Below are positions 54,146 to 62,302 of a DNA stretch of 64,000 nt, piece by piece. Location: NCBI RefSeq assembly GCF_025823185.1, contig NZ_JACKVK010000011.1:310615-374614 (forward strand), read 5' to 3'. Under the pieces are notes generated by a model. That model did no database searches and was not told the origin of the DNA. It saw nothing but the letters and a program-made list of their open reading frames with translations. The translations under genes were made by a program, and so were the position numbers. This stretch comes from Mycobacterium yunnanensis (GTDB lineage Bacteria > Actinomycetota > Actinomycetes > Mycobacteriales > Mycobacteriaceae). Position 1 is the stretch's first letter, and the number at the start of each line of letters is the position of its first letter.

Positions 54146-55459
54146 ATGGTGAACCTGCTGGGAAGAGCCACTGACAGTGTGACCGCCTTGCTGTCGCCGG
54201 TGATCACAGCGGGGCAACTCAACGCCGCGGCGGCAATACGCACACACAGACGCGGCTATGGCGGATGGACCGGTGCGGTCAACACTGACTACGACCCGTT
54301 GAATCCAAGCACCGCAGCGCATCCCCACGCCGCGTACGACGCCTTGCACCGCGGCGGACGTGTCCACTACAACCCGAAGCGGGCGACGTGGATCTTGCAC
54401 CGACTCGACGACGTTCGTGCAGCCCTACGTGACACGGACCGGGTGACCAGCAGCCAGGGAGTGACCCGGGTACGGATGGTCGCCGACCTGGTCGTGGTCA
54501 CCGACGACGATCAACACAGCCGCCTTCGGAAACAAGTGCAGCCAGCATTCACCAAAGGCGCACTAGATGGGTGGCGAAGCATCATCGATGGGCTCGCCGC
54601 AGAAATGATCGACGGAATGATTGCAGCGAATGGCGATGACGCGGTACAGCGAGTGACCGTGCCTCTGCCGCTACGGGCCATCGCAGCCATACTCGGAGTT
54701 CCGGACAGCGACATCGCAGACTTTCGTCGTTGGTCAGATGACAGCACGCAGCTGATCAACTTCACGCCAACCCCAAGAGGCGTGGTGAACACGGCGCGCT
54801 CCCTCCGCGCCGCAGCAGCGTTGCGTCGCTACTTCTTACGACATCTCGAAGATGGGCATCTCAAGGGATCGAACACCGTCCTTGGCCGTCTCCTGGCCTA
54901 CAGCACCAGCGGTGCCTTGACTGACAATCAATTGTTCTACATCGCCATTCTGCTGCTGATCGCCGGCAACGAGACCACGACGAATCTTCTCGGCGGGATG
55001 CTTCACACCTACGCTCGACATCCTGACCAATACGACATGATTCGAAGCAATCCCGAACTCATTCCACAGGCCATCGAAGAACACCTTCGCTATACCAGCC
55101 CCATTCAGAATCTCTACCGCTACACCCGCGCCGACTATCAGGTCGGTGAGGTCACCATCCCTACGGGTTCGCGTGTCCTGATGTCCTTCGGAGCCGCCAA
55201 CCGCGACCCGCTGGCCTTCGATGACCCGAACACCTTCCGCGCCGACCGAAACCCGCGCAGCCATCTCGGCTTTGGCTATGGTCCTCACCTATGCCTCGGG
55301 GCCCCGCTTGCACGCATGGAGGCACAAGCCGTTCTCCGCGAACTGGTCGACCGCGTCTCACGGATATCGCTGACCGGCCCGGCAACGTGGTCCACCAACA
55401 GCTCTCTCCGCGGCCCGACACACTTACCCTTGGTCTTTCACGAGAAGGCAATCTCGTGA
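54146..55459 (+). CDS. Cytochrome P450
   Basis: 437 residues. I-helix oxygen-activation motif LIAGNETTTN, K-helix ExxR in EEHLRYTSP, and heme loop GFGYGPHLCLGAPLAR with the cysteine ligand at about residue 383. A soluble class I bacterial P450 needing ferredoxin and reductase; a candidate reductase lies at 56407-57585 but no ferredoxin gene is nearby. ATG 54146 follows GGGAAG; GTG 54140 and GTG 54149 are alternatives. Substrate unknown; the neighbouring acyl-CoA genes suggest a lipid or terpenoid. Confidence 0.93.
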   Translation: MVNLLGRATDSVTALLSPVITAGQLNAAAAIRTHRRGYGGWTGAVNTDYDPLNPSTAAHPHAAYDALHRGGRVHYNPKRATWILHRLDDVRAALRDTDRVTSSQGVTRVRMVADLVVVTDDDQHSRLRKQVQPAFTKGALDGWRSIIDGLAAEMIDGMIAANGDDAVQRVTVPLPLRAIAAILGVPDSDIADFRRWSDDSTQLINFTPTPRGVVNTARSLRAAAALRRYFLRHLEDGHLKGSNTVLGRLLAYSTSGALTDNQLFYIAILLLIAGNETTTNLLGGMLHTYARHPDQYDMIRSNPELIPQAIEEHLRYTSPIQNLYRYTRADYQVGEVTIPTGSRVLMSFGAANRDPLAFDDPNTFRADRNPRSHLGFGYGPHLCLGAPLARMEAQAVLRELVDRVSRISLTGPATWSTNSSLRGPTHLPLVFHEKAIS

Positions 55460-55660
55460 CGTCCTTGCGCGCACCGTCGCGACGGTGGTCTCAATTCGGG
55501 GGGTTAGCGCTGGTGGTGTCCGGTGTGGCACATCTCTTGTGCCCACGTGCCTGTGAATCAGTTCAACGCAATGGCCTTCGAGGACAATATCCGAGCCCAC
55601 GTGCTCGTCAACGGCAGCATCGAAACACTCCCTCACACCGCCCCCCGTATGAGGTCTTTC
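55456..55660 (+). pseudogene. Frameshifted remnant of a small membrane protein gene
   Basis: A GTG at 55456 overlaps the P450 stop (GTGA) and encodes VTSLRAPSRRWSQFGGLALV then VSGVAHLLCPRAC. From about 55555 the expected continuation appears in another frame: PVNQFNAMAFEDNIRAHVLV then NGSIETL. Together they resemble a mycobacterial family of small membrane proteins with a GGLAL..SGVAH..P..FE and N(T/I)R.H...NG.IET pattern. A frameshift at about 55545-55556 and early stops show decay. The family match is from memory of the pattern, not a search. Confidence 0.45.
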
Positions 55661-55872
55661 TGACGAAACAGGCCGATATCTTGGGTGTGCACCAGCGCGG
55701 TCCCTCCGCCGTGAGCATTTCGCCACCGTCGCCAACTTGACGAGTTCTTTCACGAGGGCTTTCGAGCCCGGTTGCGGGACGCCGAGGCAGTTGAGTCAAC
55801 CGATCTATTACCTAGTCATGTGCCTATGCCTCAAGGCTTTACGGCTATACGGAGGTGTGGGATCGTAGACTC

Positions 55873-56166
55873 ATGACATTCCATGGTTTCGTAGCCGTGC
55901 AGCCCGGGGGCAACGTAGTGCTACCCGCAGACGTGCGCGGCCGCCTGCGCCTAGACGAACCAGGCGCGCAAATCGAAATCACTGAACGTGAGGACGGTGT
56001 TGTCGAGCTCCGGCCGGCCCCGCCGGTTCCTACCGGTAAGCAGCAGCTCCGGCAGCAACGCGACCAAGAAGCTACGTTTCGTCACGGCAGTGACTGGGCT
56101 TACGAAACTGCAGGCCCAACAGCGACATTCACTGCCAACACGAGAGCGGAGGACGGCGCACCGTGA
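55873..56166 (+). CDS. AbrB/MazE-type (SpoVT) DNA-binding protein, orphan antitoxin-like
   Basis: 97 residues. A swapped-hairpin AbrB domain: FVAVQPGGNVVLPADVRGRL and IEITEREDGVVELRPA. This is the DNA-binding half of VapB-like antitoxins, with a hydrophilic tail (QQLRQQRDQEATFRHGSDWA) that usually wraps a PIN toxin. No toxin gene follows; the next 240 bases are empty. GTG 55855 is in frame and overlaps GGAGG, ATG 55873 lacks a site, so the start is uncertain and translation may be leaderless. Confidence 0.7.
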   Translation: MTFHGFVAVQPGGNVVLPADVRGRLRLDEPGAQIEITEREDGVVELRPAPPVPTGKQQLRQQRDQEATFRHGSDWAYETAGPTATFTANTRAEDGAP

Positions 56167-56382
56167 TCTAGGCTTCATTGCACTCTAGGTGCTATTGGCC
56201 GCGAAAGCCGCAACGTCCTGAATTTCGACGCCCCAGCGTCAGCCCTGGGGTAAGAGGTGAACGTCCCGACCTCTTTGCCGTTTGCGTGTGTTCATCGTCA
56301 AGAGCGCTGCAGTCTTGGCCTTCTCGAAAGCGCCACTAGATTCTGTGTTCTGGCGGCACCGTCACACATGTCTTCGCCTCGC

Positions 56383-56402
56383 CGTTCACCAATTGGTGAA
56401 CG
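56383..56402. repeat. Perfect 20-bp palindrome
   Basis: CGTTCACCAATTGGTGAACG is identical to its reverse complement. It lies four bases beyond the stop of the ferredoxin reductase gene, within an otherwise empty stretch. No T-run follows on either strand. It could be a transcription end signal, an operator, or a recognition site. Confidence 0.7.
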
Positions 56403-56406
56403 AAAT

Positions 56407-57585
56407 CTAGCCGAGGACATCGGCAATTGGCGCACCAGCGGCGATCTTGCCGCGGGCTTTCATCACCCTCCCTGACATACCCCCGCCGACCACGCCGACG
56501 ATCACGCCATTCCGTTCGTAATAGGCCAAGAATCTTCGGCCATCGTCGGCGACGACGTGGACGTCGTCGCGTGCATCCGGTTCCCCAAGGCACTGAACCT
56601 TTACGTCGTACTGATCACTCCAGAAATAGGGCACCACCGCACTGGCGGAACTGTAGCCAGCACCCAACAAAGCGGGCACGAGCGCGCGTGCTTGTTCGGC
56701 GACGTTGCTCCAATGCTCCACGCGCGCTTGATGTCCGTGCTCATTGCGCCAGGACGCGACGTCACCGAGCGCCCAGACGTTGGGGGTGTTGGTGCGGCCA
56801 GCGCTGTCACAGACGACCCCGTCGTCGACGTCGACCCCGCTGTCTCGGAGCCACTCGACGGATGGCGTGGAGCCGATGCCGACGACGACGAGGTCGGCCT
56901 CGATCTGGACGCCGTCGGAGAGCACCACGGATTCGACGTGCGTCGTGCCCTTGATCTCGTCGACGCCGACCCCGCATCGAACATCGACGCCTTCCTCGCT
57001 GTGCAGCCGCGCGACGAGATTCCCGATCTGTTCACCCAGGACGGATGCCAGTGGGGCCGGTTGCGGTTCGATCAGTGACACCTCGACGCCGAGCAAGCGA
57101 AGGCTGGCCGCCACTTCGCAGCCGATGAAGCCCGCGCCGATCACGACCGCCCGCCGTGCCGAGCCAGCATGCTCACGCAGAGCCAGGCTCTCGTCCAGCG
57201 TGCGCAAGACCCGCACGCCCGCGATGTCGGGGAAGGACGGAATCCGCTTGGGCCGCAGTCCGGTCGCGATGACCAGCTGGTCGTAGGCGATCACGTCACC
57301 GTCGAGAAGGGTCACCGTCTGGTCAACGGAATTCAGGCTGGCAGCCCCGGAGCCCAGGCGGACGGTGATCGCGTTGTCTGCATAGAACTCAGCGGTCTTG
57401 AGAGAGACGTCGTCGGTCTCGGCACGTAGCACGGCTTTGGACAAGGGTGGCCGGTCGTAGGGCAGGTGAGCCTCGTCGCTGACGATGGTGACCGGCACCG
57501 ACTCGTCGGCGCGTCGCAACAGTTCGGCGGCGCGAACGGCAGCCAGTCCGCCGCCGACGATGACGACCCCACGCTCGCCGGTCAC
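56407..57585 (-). CDS. FAD/NAD-dependent ferredoxin (rubredoxin) reductase
   Basis: 392 residues. FAD site VVIVGGGLAAVRAAELLRRA, NAD site AVVIGAGFIGCEVAASL, FAD-flavin motif NVWALGDVASW, and a C-terminal reductase domain with FWSDQYDVKVQCLG. This is the oxygenase-coupled reductase type (BphA4/CamA-like), which passes electrons from NAD(P)H to a ferredoxin serving a P450 or Rieske oxygenase. GTG 57585 starts MTGERGVVIVGG. It is divergent in function but close to the P450 gene and may serve it. Confidence 0.92.
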   Translation of the reverse strand: MTGERGVVIVGGGLAAVRAAELLRRADESVPVTIVSDEAHLPYDRPPLSKAVLRAETDDVSLKTAEFYADNAITVRLGSGAASLNSVDQTVTLLDGDVIAYDQLVIATGLRPKRIPSFPDIAGVRVLRTLDESLALREHAGSARRAVVIGAGFIGCEVAASLRLLGVEVSLIEPQPAPLASVLGEQIGNLVARLHSEEGVDVRCGVGVDEIKGTTHVESVVLSDGVQIEADLVVVGIGSTPSVEWLRDSGVDVDDGVVCDSAGRTNTPNVWALGDVASWRNEHGHQARVEHWSNVAEQARALVPALLGAGYSSASAVVPYFWSDQYDVKVQCLGEPDARDDVHVVADDGRRFLAYYERNGVIVGVVGGGMSGRVMKARGKIAAGAPIADVLG

Positions 57586-57611
57586 GCTGACCGGCCCCGG
57601 CGGGGCGTGAG

Positions 57612-57624
57612 TGATAATGTGATT
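57612..57624. promoter_or_regulatory. AT-rich motif TGATAATGTGATT, copy 1
   Basis: Lies 27-39 bases upstream of the reductase start. The identical 13 bases occur on the opposite strand at 59045-59057 before the serine hydrolase gene. Candidate operator of a common regulator. Confidence 0.5.
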
Positions 57625-57718
57625 GGTCCTCCTCGAGTCTGGGCGGGTTGAACGAACGCCGCGCTTGTACGCTGCCGTGGCGACGACAGGATTGAATCCG
57701 GCTGATGAGGAATCGATC

Positions 57719-59050
57719 TCACGTGGTCAGTTGCCCCGATGCGCGGTGCGTCGGCGACGTTGGAGTGCCGAAATCCGGCACTGCGTCGACGCCATCCTTG
57801 CGGGCGACCGCGGCGCCGCGGTCGACCAATGCCGCCAGCACTCCGATGGACGCGTAATCGGTAATCATCGGAGTGATGAGGCGGTTGTGGACGAAAGCGA
57901 ACGCCGTCTTCGTGGCCGGATTTGCCCAGCCGATGCATCCACCGACCCCGGCGTGCCCGAATCCAGGCAGCACTCCTGGGACCGGCGAGGCATGGTAACC
58001 AAGGTGGAAGGACATGGGTACGACAACATTTCGATCCGGGCGTCGCGACAGCCTGCCGGTGAAATTAGCCACCATCGCAGCTGACAGGAACTGTGTGCCG
58101 TCGATGTGACCACCGTTCGCTATCGCGCCGTACATCTTGGCCAGCGATCGAGCGGTCATGACGCCATTGGCCGAAGGAATCTCACTGTCGAGGAAGGGCA
58201 TGTCCCCCTGGAGAAGGGACTTCAAGCCAGGAACGTAGAAGGCGCCGAGGCCGCCGGACATGGGCGACGCTGCCAGCCGCGGAAACAGGAATTGGAGCAC
58301 ACCGTTGTTCGTCACACCTTGGGGCATCAGGATCTCCGCGACCCGGACCGGTGAGTTTGCCGGCGGACGCCCAAGGTGCAGGCCCTCGGTGTGCAGTGGA
58401 CCCGCCAGTTCTGACCGAAACAGTTCGCGCATGGTCGAGCCGGTAACCGCTCGCGTCAGCCCCGAGACCAGCCAACCGTAGGTCAGCGCGTGGTAGGCGG
58501 ACTTACCCAGAAACCGGTCGGACGGCGCAGCCGCCAACCGGTCCTCCATCACGCGTTGGTCAAGGAGGTCGGCGGAGCCGATCCCGCCCAGCAGGGATAG
58601 CCCCGCCCGGTGCGCCAAGACGTCGCGCACGGTGATCGCAGACTTGCCGTGTGCACCAAACTCAGGCCAAAACCGGGCAACCGGATCGTCGTAGTTCAAC
58701 AGATTGCGTTCGACCAACCGGTGAACGACCGTCGACGCCGCGCCCTTGGTGGCGGAGAACGCCATGGCTGCGGTGTCGGCGGTCCAGTGCACTTCCCCGC
58801 GCCGATCGGCCCACCCGGTCCAGACGTCTACGACCGGACGACCGTCTTGGTACACAGCGAGCGCCCCTCCCCCATACCCGGGCCCGGGAAACAGGGTGCC
58901 GAAGAAACGCACGGCACGGGCGAAGTGCGGATCCGCGGCTCCCTGGACGCCGTGCGGCAGTCCCCCGATACTGCGGGCGGCGCCGTTCTCACCTGATCCG
59001 AGTGCGCGGCGGATGGCCCGAGAAGAACCCTTCCACAACATGAGAATCAC
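57719..59050 (-). CDS. Serine hydrolase of the beta-lactamase/esterase EstB family
   Basis: 443 residues. The active-site SxxK is FSATKGAAST, followed by YDDPVARFWPEFG and VRDVLAHRAGL, typical of class C-like esterases and mycobacterial Lip proteins. The second motif is in SAYHALTYGWL. GGLGAFYVPGLK and GFGHAGVGGCIGW are later family blocks. No signal peptide is seen, so it is probably intracellular and cleaves an ester or lactone. GTG 59050 lies inside a shared AT-rich motif; ATG 59041 is the alternative start. Confidence 0.88.
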   Translation of the reverse strand: MILMLWKGSSRAIRRALGSGENGAARSIGGLPHGVQGAADPHFARAVRFFGTLFPGPGYGGGALAVYQDGRPVVDVWTGWADRRGEVHWTADTAAMAFSATKGAASTVVHRLVERNLLNYDDPVARFWPEFGAHGKSAITVRDVLAHRAGLSLLGGIGSADLLDQRVMEDRLAAAPSDRFLGKSAYHALTYGWLVSGLTRAVTGSTMRELFRSELAGPLHTEGLHLGRPPANSPVRVAEILMPQGVTNNGVLQFLFPRLAASPMSGGLGAFYVPGLKSLLQGDMPFLDSEIPSANGVMTARSLAKMYGAIANGGHIDGTQFLSAAMVANFTGRLSRRPDRNVVVPMSFHLGYHASPVPGVLPGFGHAGVGGCIGWANPATKTAFAFVHNRLITPMITDYASIGVLAALVDRGAAVARKDGVDAVPDFGTPTSPTHRASGQLTT

Positions 59051-59057
59051 ATTATCA
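59041..59057. promoter_or_regulatory. AT-rich motif copy 2 in a 17-bp imperfect palindrome
   Basis: TGAGAATCACATTATCA is palindromic except for one pair (TGAgAAT-CAC-ATTaTCA). Its right part AATCACATTATCA is the reverse complement of the motif at 57612-57624. It overlaps the start of the serine hydrolase gene. Confidence 0.5.
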
Positions 59058-59134
59058 GGATCGAGGTGTCGTGGCAGGAGTCACAGCGATCGCATTTGCG
59101 GTGTAAGACGCTTGGCCGGGCGCCGCCAGTGAAA

Positions 59135-60016
59135 TCACAGGCGCGACCGCACGTCGATTCCGGTGTCCACCTGACGCAGGGGACGAATGAGACCCTCCTG
59201 GGCAAACGACGCCAGGAGGTCACCCGCCTCGGTGTGCACCGTGCCGCGAACGTAGGACATCCCCGCGCCCACCTGGGTGCTCTCGTGGGTGTACAGCAGC
59301 CAGCCCTCCCACGAAACCGGTTCGTGAAAGCTCACCGTGATCGTCATCGGTGCCGTCGACACGGTGTGATGGGCCTGCGCCGTTCCGATTCCTGCATGGG
59401 CCCGCATCGTGGTGGAAATGCCCAAATGCCCGGTGAAATAGGCCAACAACGCCTTGGCGGTCGCATCGTCCCGAGGAACGTGGTCATAGTGCAACCACGC
59501 ATGGAGTTCGGGCGGCCCGACTTCGTCTGGGCTGTTGACGTCCGCCACGTCCACCAGTCGAATCTGCCGTCCCATCATTGGCAGGTCCGCCTCGTGGGCG
59601 TCGGCGGGCGGGTCCACCTCGGGGCGCGCCGCGTGATGTCGGATCACGTCGGCTGACGGAACGTCGGTGAGCACGGTCATCGTGATCGCCCGTCGGCCGT
59701 GTTGCACTGCCGACACGACGGCGGTCGCCGTGGATCTCCCCTCGGCGACCACGTCGATGACCAATTCCACCGGCAATCCGACCTGGACCGCTCGACTGAA
59801 CACCGCATGGACCGAACGAATCGACTTGCCTTCGAAGCGTTTGCCGACCGCCACCAGCGCCTGGGCCATGACCTGCGTGCCCTCGACCACCTGCCGGTCG
59901 TCCGCACCAGCCAAACCCGTCTCACCCCTGAACCGGTCCGGGCCGTCGGATGTGACCTCGAACAAGGCCAGCAAGCCGTCGAGCGACCACAGGACCGCAT
60001 CCGATTCCGTCGTCAT
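59135..60016 (-). CDS. TesB-like acyl-CoA thioesterase
   Basis: 293 residues, double hotdog fold of the acyl-CoA thioesterase II group, divergent from the tesB at 2580-3428. First domain VVEGTQVMAQALVAVGKRFE and SIRSVHAVFSRAVQVGLPVE; second domain VSFHEPVSWEGWLLYTHEST with GAGMSYVRGTVHTEAGDLL. ATG 60016 has GGAGG five bases upstream. A GTG at 60049 overlaps the dehydrogenase stop (GTGA) and is the alternative start. It lies in an apparent acyl-CoA degradation operon. Confidence 0.85.
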   Translation of the reverse strand: MTTESDAVLWSLDGLLALFEVTSDGPDRFRGETGLAGADDRQVVEGTQVMAQALVAVGKRFEGKSIRSVHAVFSRAVQVGLPVELVIDVVAEGRSTATAVVSAVQHGRRAITMTVLTDVPSADVIRHHAARPEVDPPADAHEADLPMMGRQIRLVDVADVNSPDEVGPPELHAWLHYDHVPRDDATAKALLAYFTGHLGISTTMRAHAGIGTAQAHHTVSTAPMTITVSFHEPVSWEGWLLYTHESTQVGAGMSYVRGTVHTEAGDLLASFAQEGLIRPLRQVDTGIDVRSRL

Positions 60017-60045
60017 GTTCACCTCCATGTTGGCGATCTCCTCGA

Positions 60046-61227
60046 TCACGTCACCACCGAATAACTGGGCCGCCCGAGCCCAAGGACGTTCTGAGCGATC
60101 ATGTTTCGGAACACCTCCAAAGTGCCACCGTAGATACCCGTGGGGACGGCCAATCGGAACAGATGCTCGGCGGCACCGCCGCCGACCGACCCGTCGGCGT
60201 CCACCGGCAAGCTCGACGCGATTCCGACGACGTCCATGAGTTCGGGGGCGATGTCACGCATCGTCTGAGCGAGTGCAACCCGGCCGAACATCCCGGGGGT
60301 GCTCAGCGCCGCCTCCATGCGGGCGACGAGACGACCGAAGCGGAACCCAACCGACCCGTCGTCGACGAGTCGACGACCGCCTGTGCCAACATCTCCGATC
60401 ACGGCACCGACGCCGTCGACGGCCTGCGCCATGAGGGCCCCATGGTGTGACATCGTCGAAAGGGATTGGAGCCCAAGCGTGTCGCGGTCCTGGATACCGT
60501 GTTCGACCTTCAGGGCCTCGCGCATCACGCTCCACCCGCCGTCGATGTCGCCGATCCGGTAACCGTCGGCGACGCGGACGCCGTCGTAGAAGACGATGTT
60601 GGTGCGGTCACCGTCGACGGTGCGGATGCCGTGAATTTCGATGCCCTCGGTGTCGAGCGGCACCAGGAACATGGTCAGGTTGCAGTGCTTCGGCGCGGTC
60701 GGATCGGTATTGGTGAGGAGGAAGACGTAGCGGCTGTGCTGCGCGTTGGAGGTGTACATCTTCGAACCGTCGACGATCCAATCGTCGCCGTTGCGCACCG
60801 CCCTGGTCTTGCACGTGGCGACGTCGGAACCGCCATCGGGCTCGGTGAATCCCAGGCAGATCCTGACGTGGCCGGACAGCACACCCGGCAGGACCTCCTC
60901 GATCAGTTCCGTTGATCCCGTGGACAGTACGATCCGCGCGACCATCGCGGTGGTACCCCAGTGAAACCACGGTGTACGTGCACGTCCGATCTCCAATTCC
61001 CAGATTCGCCGTTGCACGGGGCTGAAGCCGCCCTCTGACTCCGGAAGGAAGTCGCCGGCCAGGAAGCCCAGTTCTCCGAGCGCAACGTGAACGGCCTCGT
61101 CGAAGTTCTCGCCGGTGTCCCGGTCGCGGCGAATGACCTCGTCGGTAACACACGTCCGCAACGAGGATCGGACCCGCTCGAGGAAGGCCTGATCGTCGTC
61201 GGACAGCGGTATCCGGGAGAAGTCCAT
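60046..61227 (-). CDS. Acyl-CoA dehydrogenase, large partner (FadE)
   Basis: 393 residues with all three ACAD domains. FAD/substrate motif ICLGFTEPDGGSDVATCKTR, WIVDGSKMYTSNAQHSRYVF in the beta domain, and the helical C-terminus ending GGTLEVFRNMIAQNVLGLGR. Introduces the alpha-beta double bond in an acyl-CoA. It is paired with a second, shorter ACAD directly upstream (3-base gap). Such pairs in mycobacteria (e.g. FadE28-FadE29) form alpha2beta2 enzymes for steroid side chains, and a similar heteromer is likely here. Confidence 0.92.
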   Translation of the reverse strand: MDFSRIPLSDDDQAFLERVRSSLRTCVTDEVIRRDRDTGENFDEAVHVALGELGFLAGDFLPESEGGFSPVQRRIWELEIGRARTPWFHWGTTAMVARIVLSTGSTELIEEVLPGVLSGHVRICLGFTEPDGGSDVATCKTRAVRNGDDWIVDGSKMYTSNAQHSRYVFLLTNTDPTAPKHCNLTMFLVPLDTEGIEIHGIRTVDGDRTNIVFYDGVRVADGYRIGDIDGGWSVMREALKVEHGIQDRDTLGLQSLSTMSHHGALMAQAVDGVGAVIGDVGTGGRRLVDDGSVGFRFGRLVARMEAALSTPGMFGRVALAQTMRDIAPELMDVVGIASSLPVDADGSVGGGAAEHLFRLAVPTGIYGGTLEVFRNMIAQNVLGLGRPSYSVVT

Positions 61228-61230
61228 CCG

Positions 61231-62301
61231 TCAGACCGCTGCGTCGGAGCGCCTTTCGCGCTCCACGACGACCTTGGCTATGCGCGCAGCGGCGACGGCG
61301 ACGTCGCCGGCTGCGAGGGGCCACCCCCTGGCCCGAACCAGGTACGCCGACGCGGAGGACTCGACCGAGACTCCGAGACCGCCCTGGACGTGGACGGCAG
61401 TCGTCGCGGCCTTGGCCGCCTCGTCGGTCATGAAGACGAATGCCGACGCCGCGAGCTCGGAACGTTCCTCGGGTTCGTGGTCGAGGAACCACGCCGCCCG
61501 CCGGGCCAGGTTGCGACCGCTCTGGACCACGATGGCGATGTCCGCCAGCGGGTGCGAGATCGCCTGCAGCGTTGAGATGGTTACCCCGTGGGTGCGTCGA
61601 TTCTTGGCGAATTCGACTGCACCGTCGAGAGTCTTTTCGACCAGCCCCACCAGCGATGCAGCCACGAGCAGCCGCCACTCGTCAACCGCTCGCTCGTACT
61701 TCTCGAGTGCGGCCGGACCCGTGGCCACCACCGTTCGGCTGGCGGCCTCGGCCGGGTCGATCCACGCCATTGGCAGGCGAGCGATGTTGTCGACGACGGG
61801 GCGATGCGTGTCGAACGTCAGTCGGACGACGTCGTTCCCGTCGACGACGACCACGTGGTCGGCGACGGCGCCGGAGGCGACGAGCCGTCTGCCGCCCGCA
61901 CCCGTCGTGTCGAGATCCAGGCCGGCGATCGACCTTCCGCTCAACAGCGCCTCCGCCAAGACCCCGTCGCCGTCGAACGCGCCCAATGCGGCGAGGAGGC
62001 GACTCGTCACAACGTGGCCGACCCATGGCACCGGTGCGATCGCGCGGCCGATCTCCTCGGCCACGAGCGTCAAGTCGACCAGCGTGGCGGCGTCGCCTCC
62101 GTGAGCACCCGACAGCGCCATCGTCGTCGCGCCCATGGCGCACAACCGATCCCACAGGGCAGGATCGAAACCGCCTGCTTCGGCGGCCCGTACGACCTCG
62201 ATCGGACAGTGGGATTCGAAGAATCCCCGGTAGGCGACCTGAAGGTCGACGTGGTCCTCGGTGAGGCTGTAGTCGAGCCTCCGCAACTCGTATCGGTCCA
62301 T
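61231..62301 (-). CDS. Acyl-CoA dehydrogenase, small partner (FadE)
   Basis: 356 residues, shorter and more divergent ACAD. The usual FTEPxxGSD block is absent: the corresponding region reads LSGRSIAGLDLDTTGAGG. The C-terminal helical domain is kept: EFAKNRRTHGVTISTLQAIS and HVQGGLGVSVESSASAYLVR, with Glu at the catalytic-base position. This division of features fits one subunit of a heteromeric enzyme. The ATG lies one base from the amidohydrolase stop region (62303). Confidence 0.9.
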   Translation of the reverse strand: MDRYELRRLDYSLTEDHVDLQVAYRGFFESHCPIEVVRAAEAGGFDPALWDRLCAMGATTMALSGAHGGDAATLVDLTLVAEEIGRAIAPVPWVGHVVTSRLLAALGAFDGDGVLAEALLSGRSIAGLDLDTTGAGGRRLVASGAVADHVVVVDGNDVVRLTFDTHRPVVDNIARLPMAWIDPAEAASRTVVATGPAALEKYERAVDEWRLLVAASLVGLVEKTLDGAVEFAKNRRTHGVTISTLQAISHPLADIAIVVQSGRNLARRAAWFLDHEPEERSELAASAFVFMTDEAAKAATTAVHVQGGLGVSVESSASAYLVRARGWPLAAGDVAVAAARIAKVVVERERRSDAAV

Positions 62302-62302
62302 G

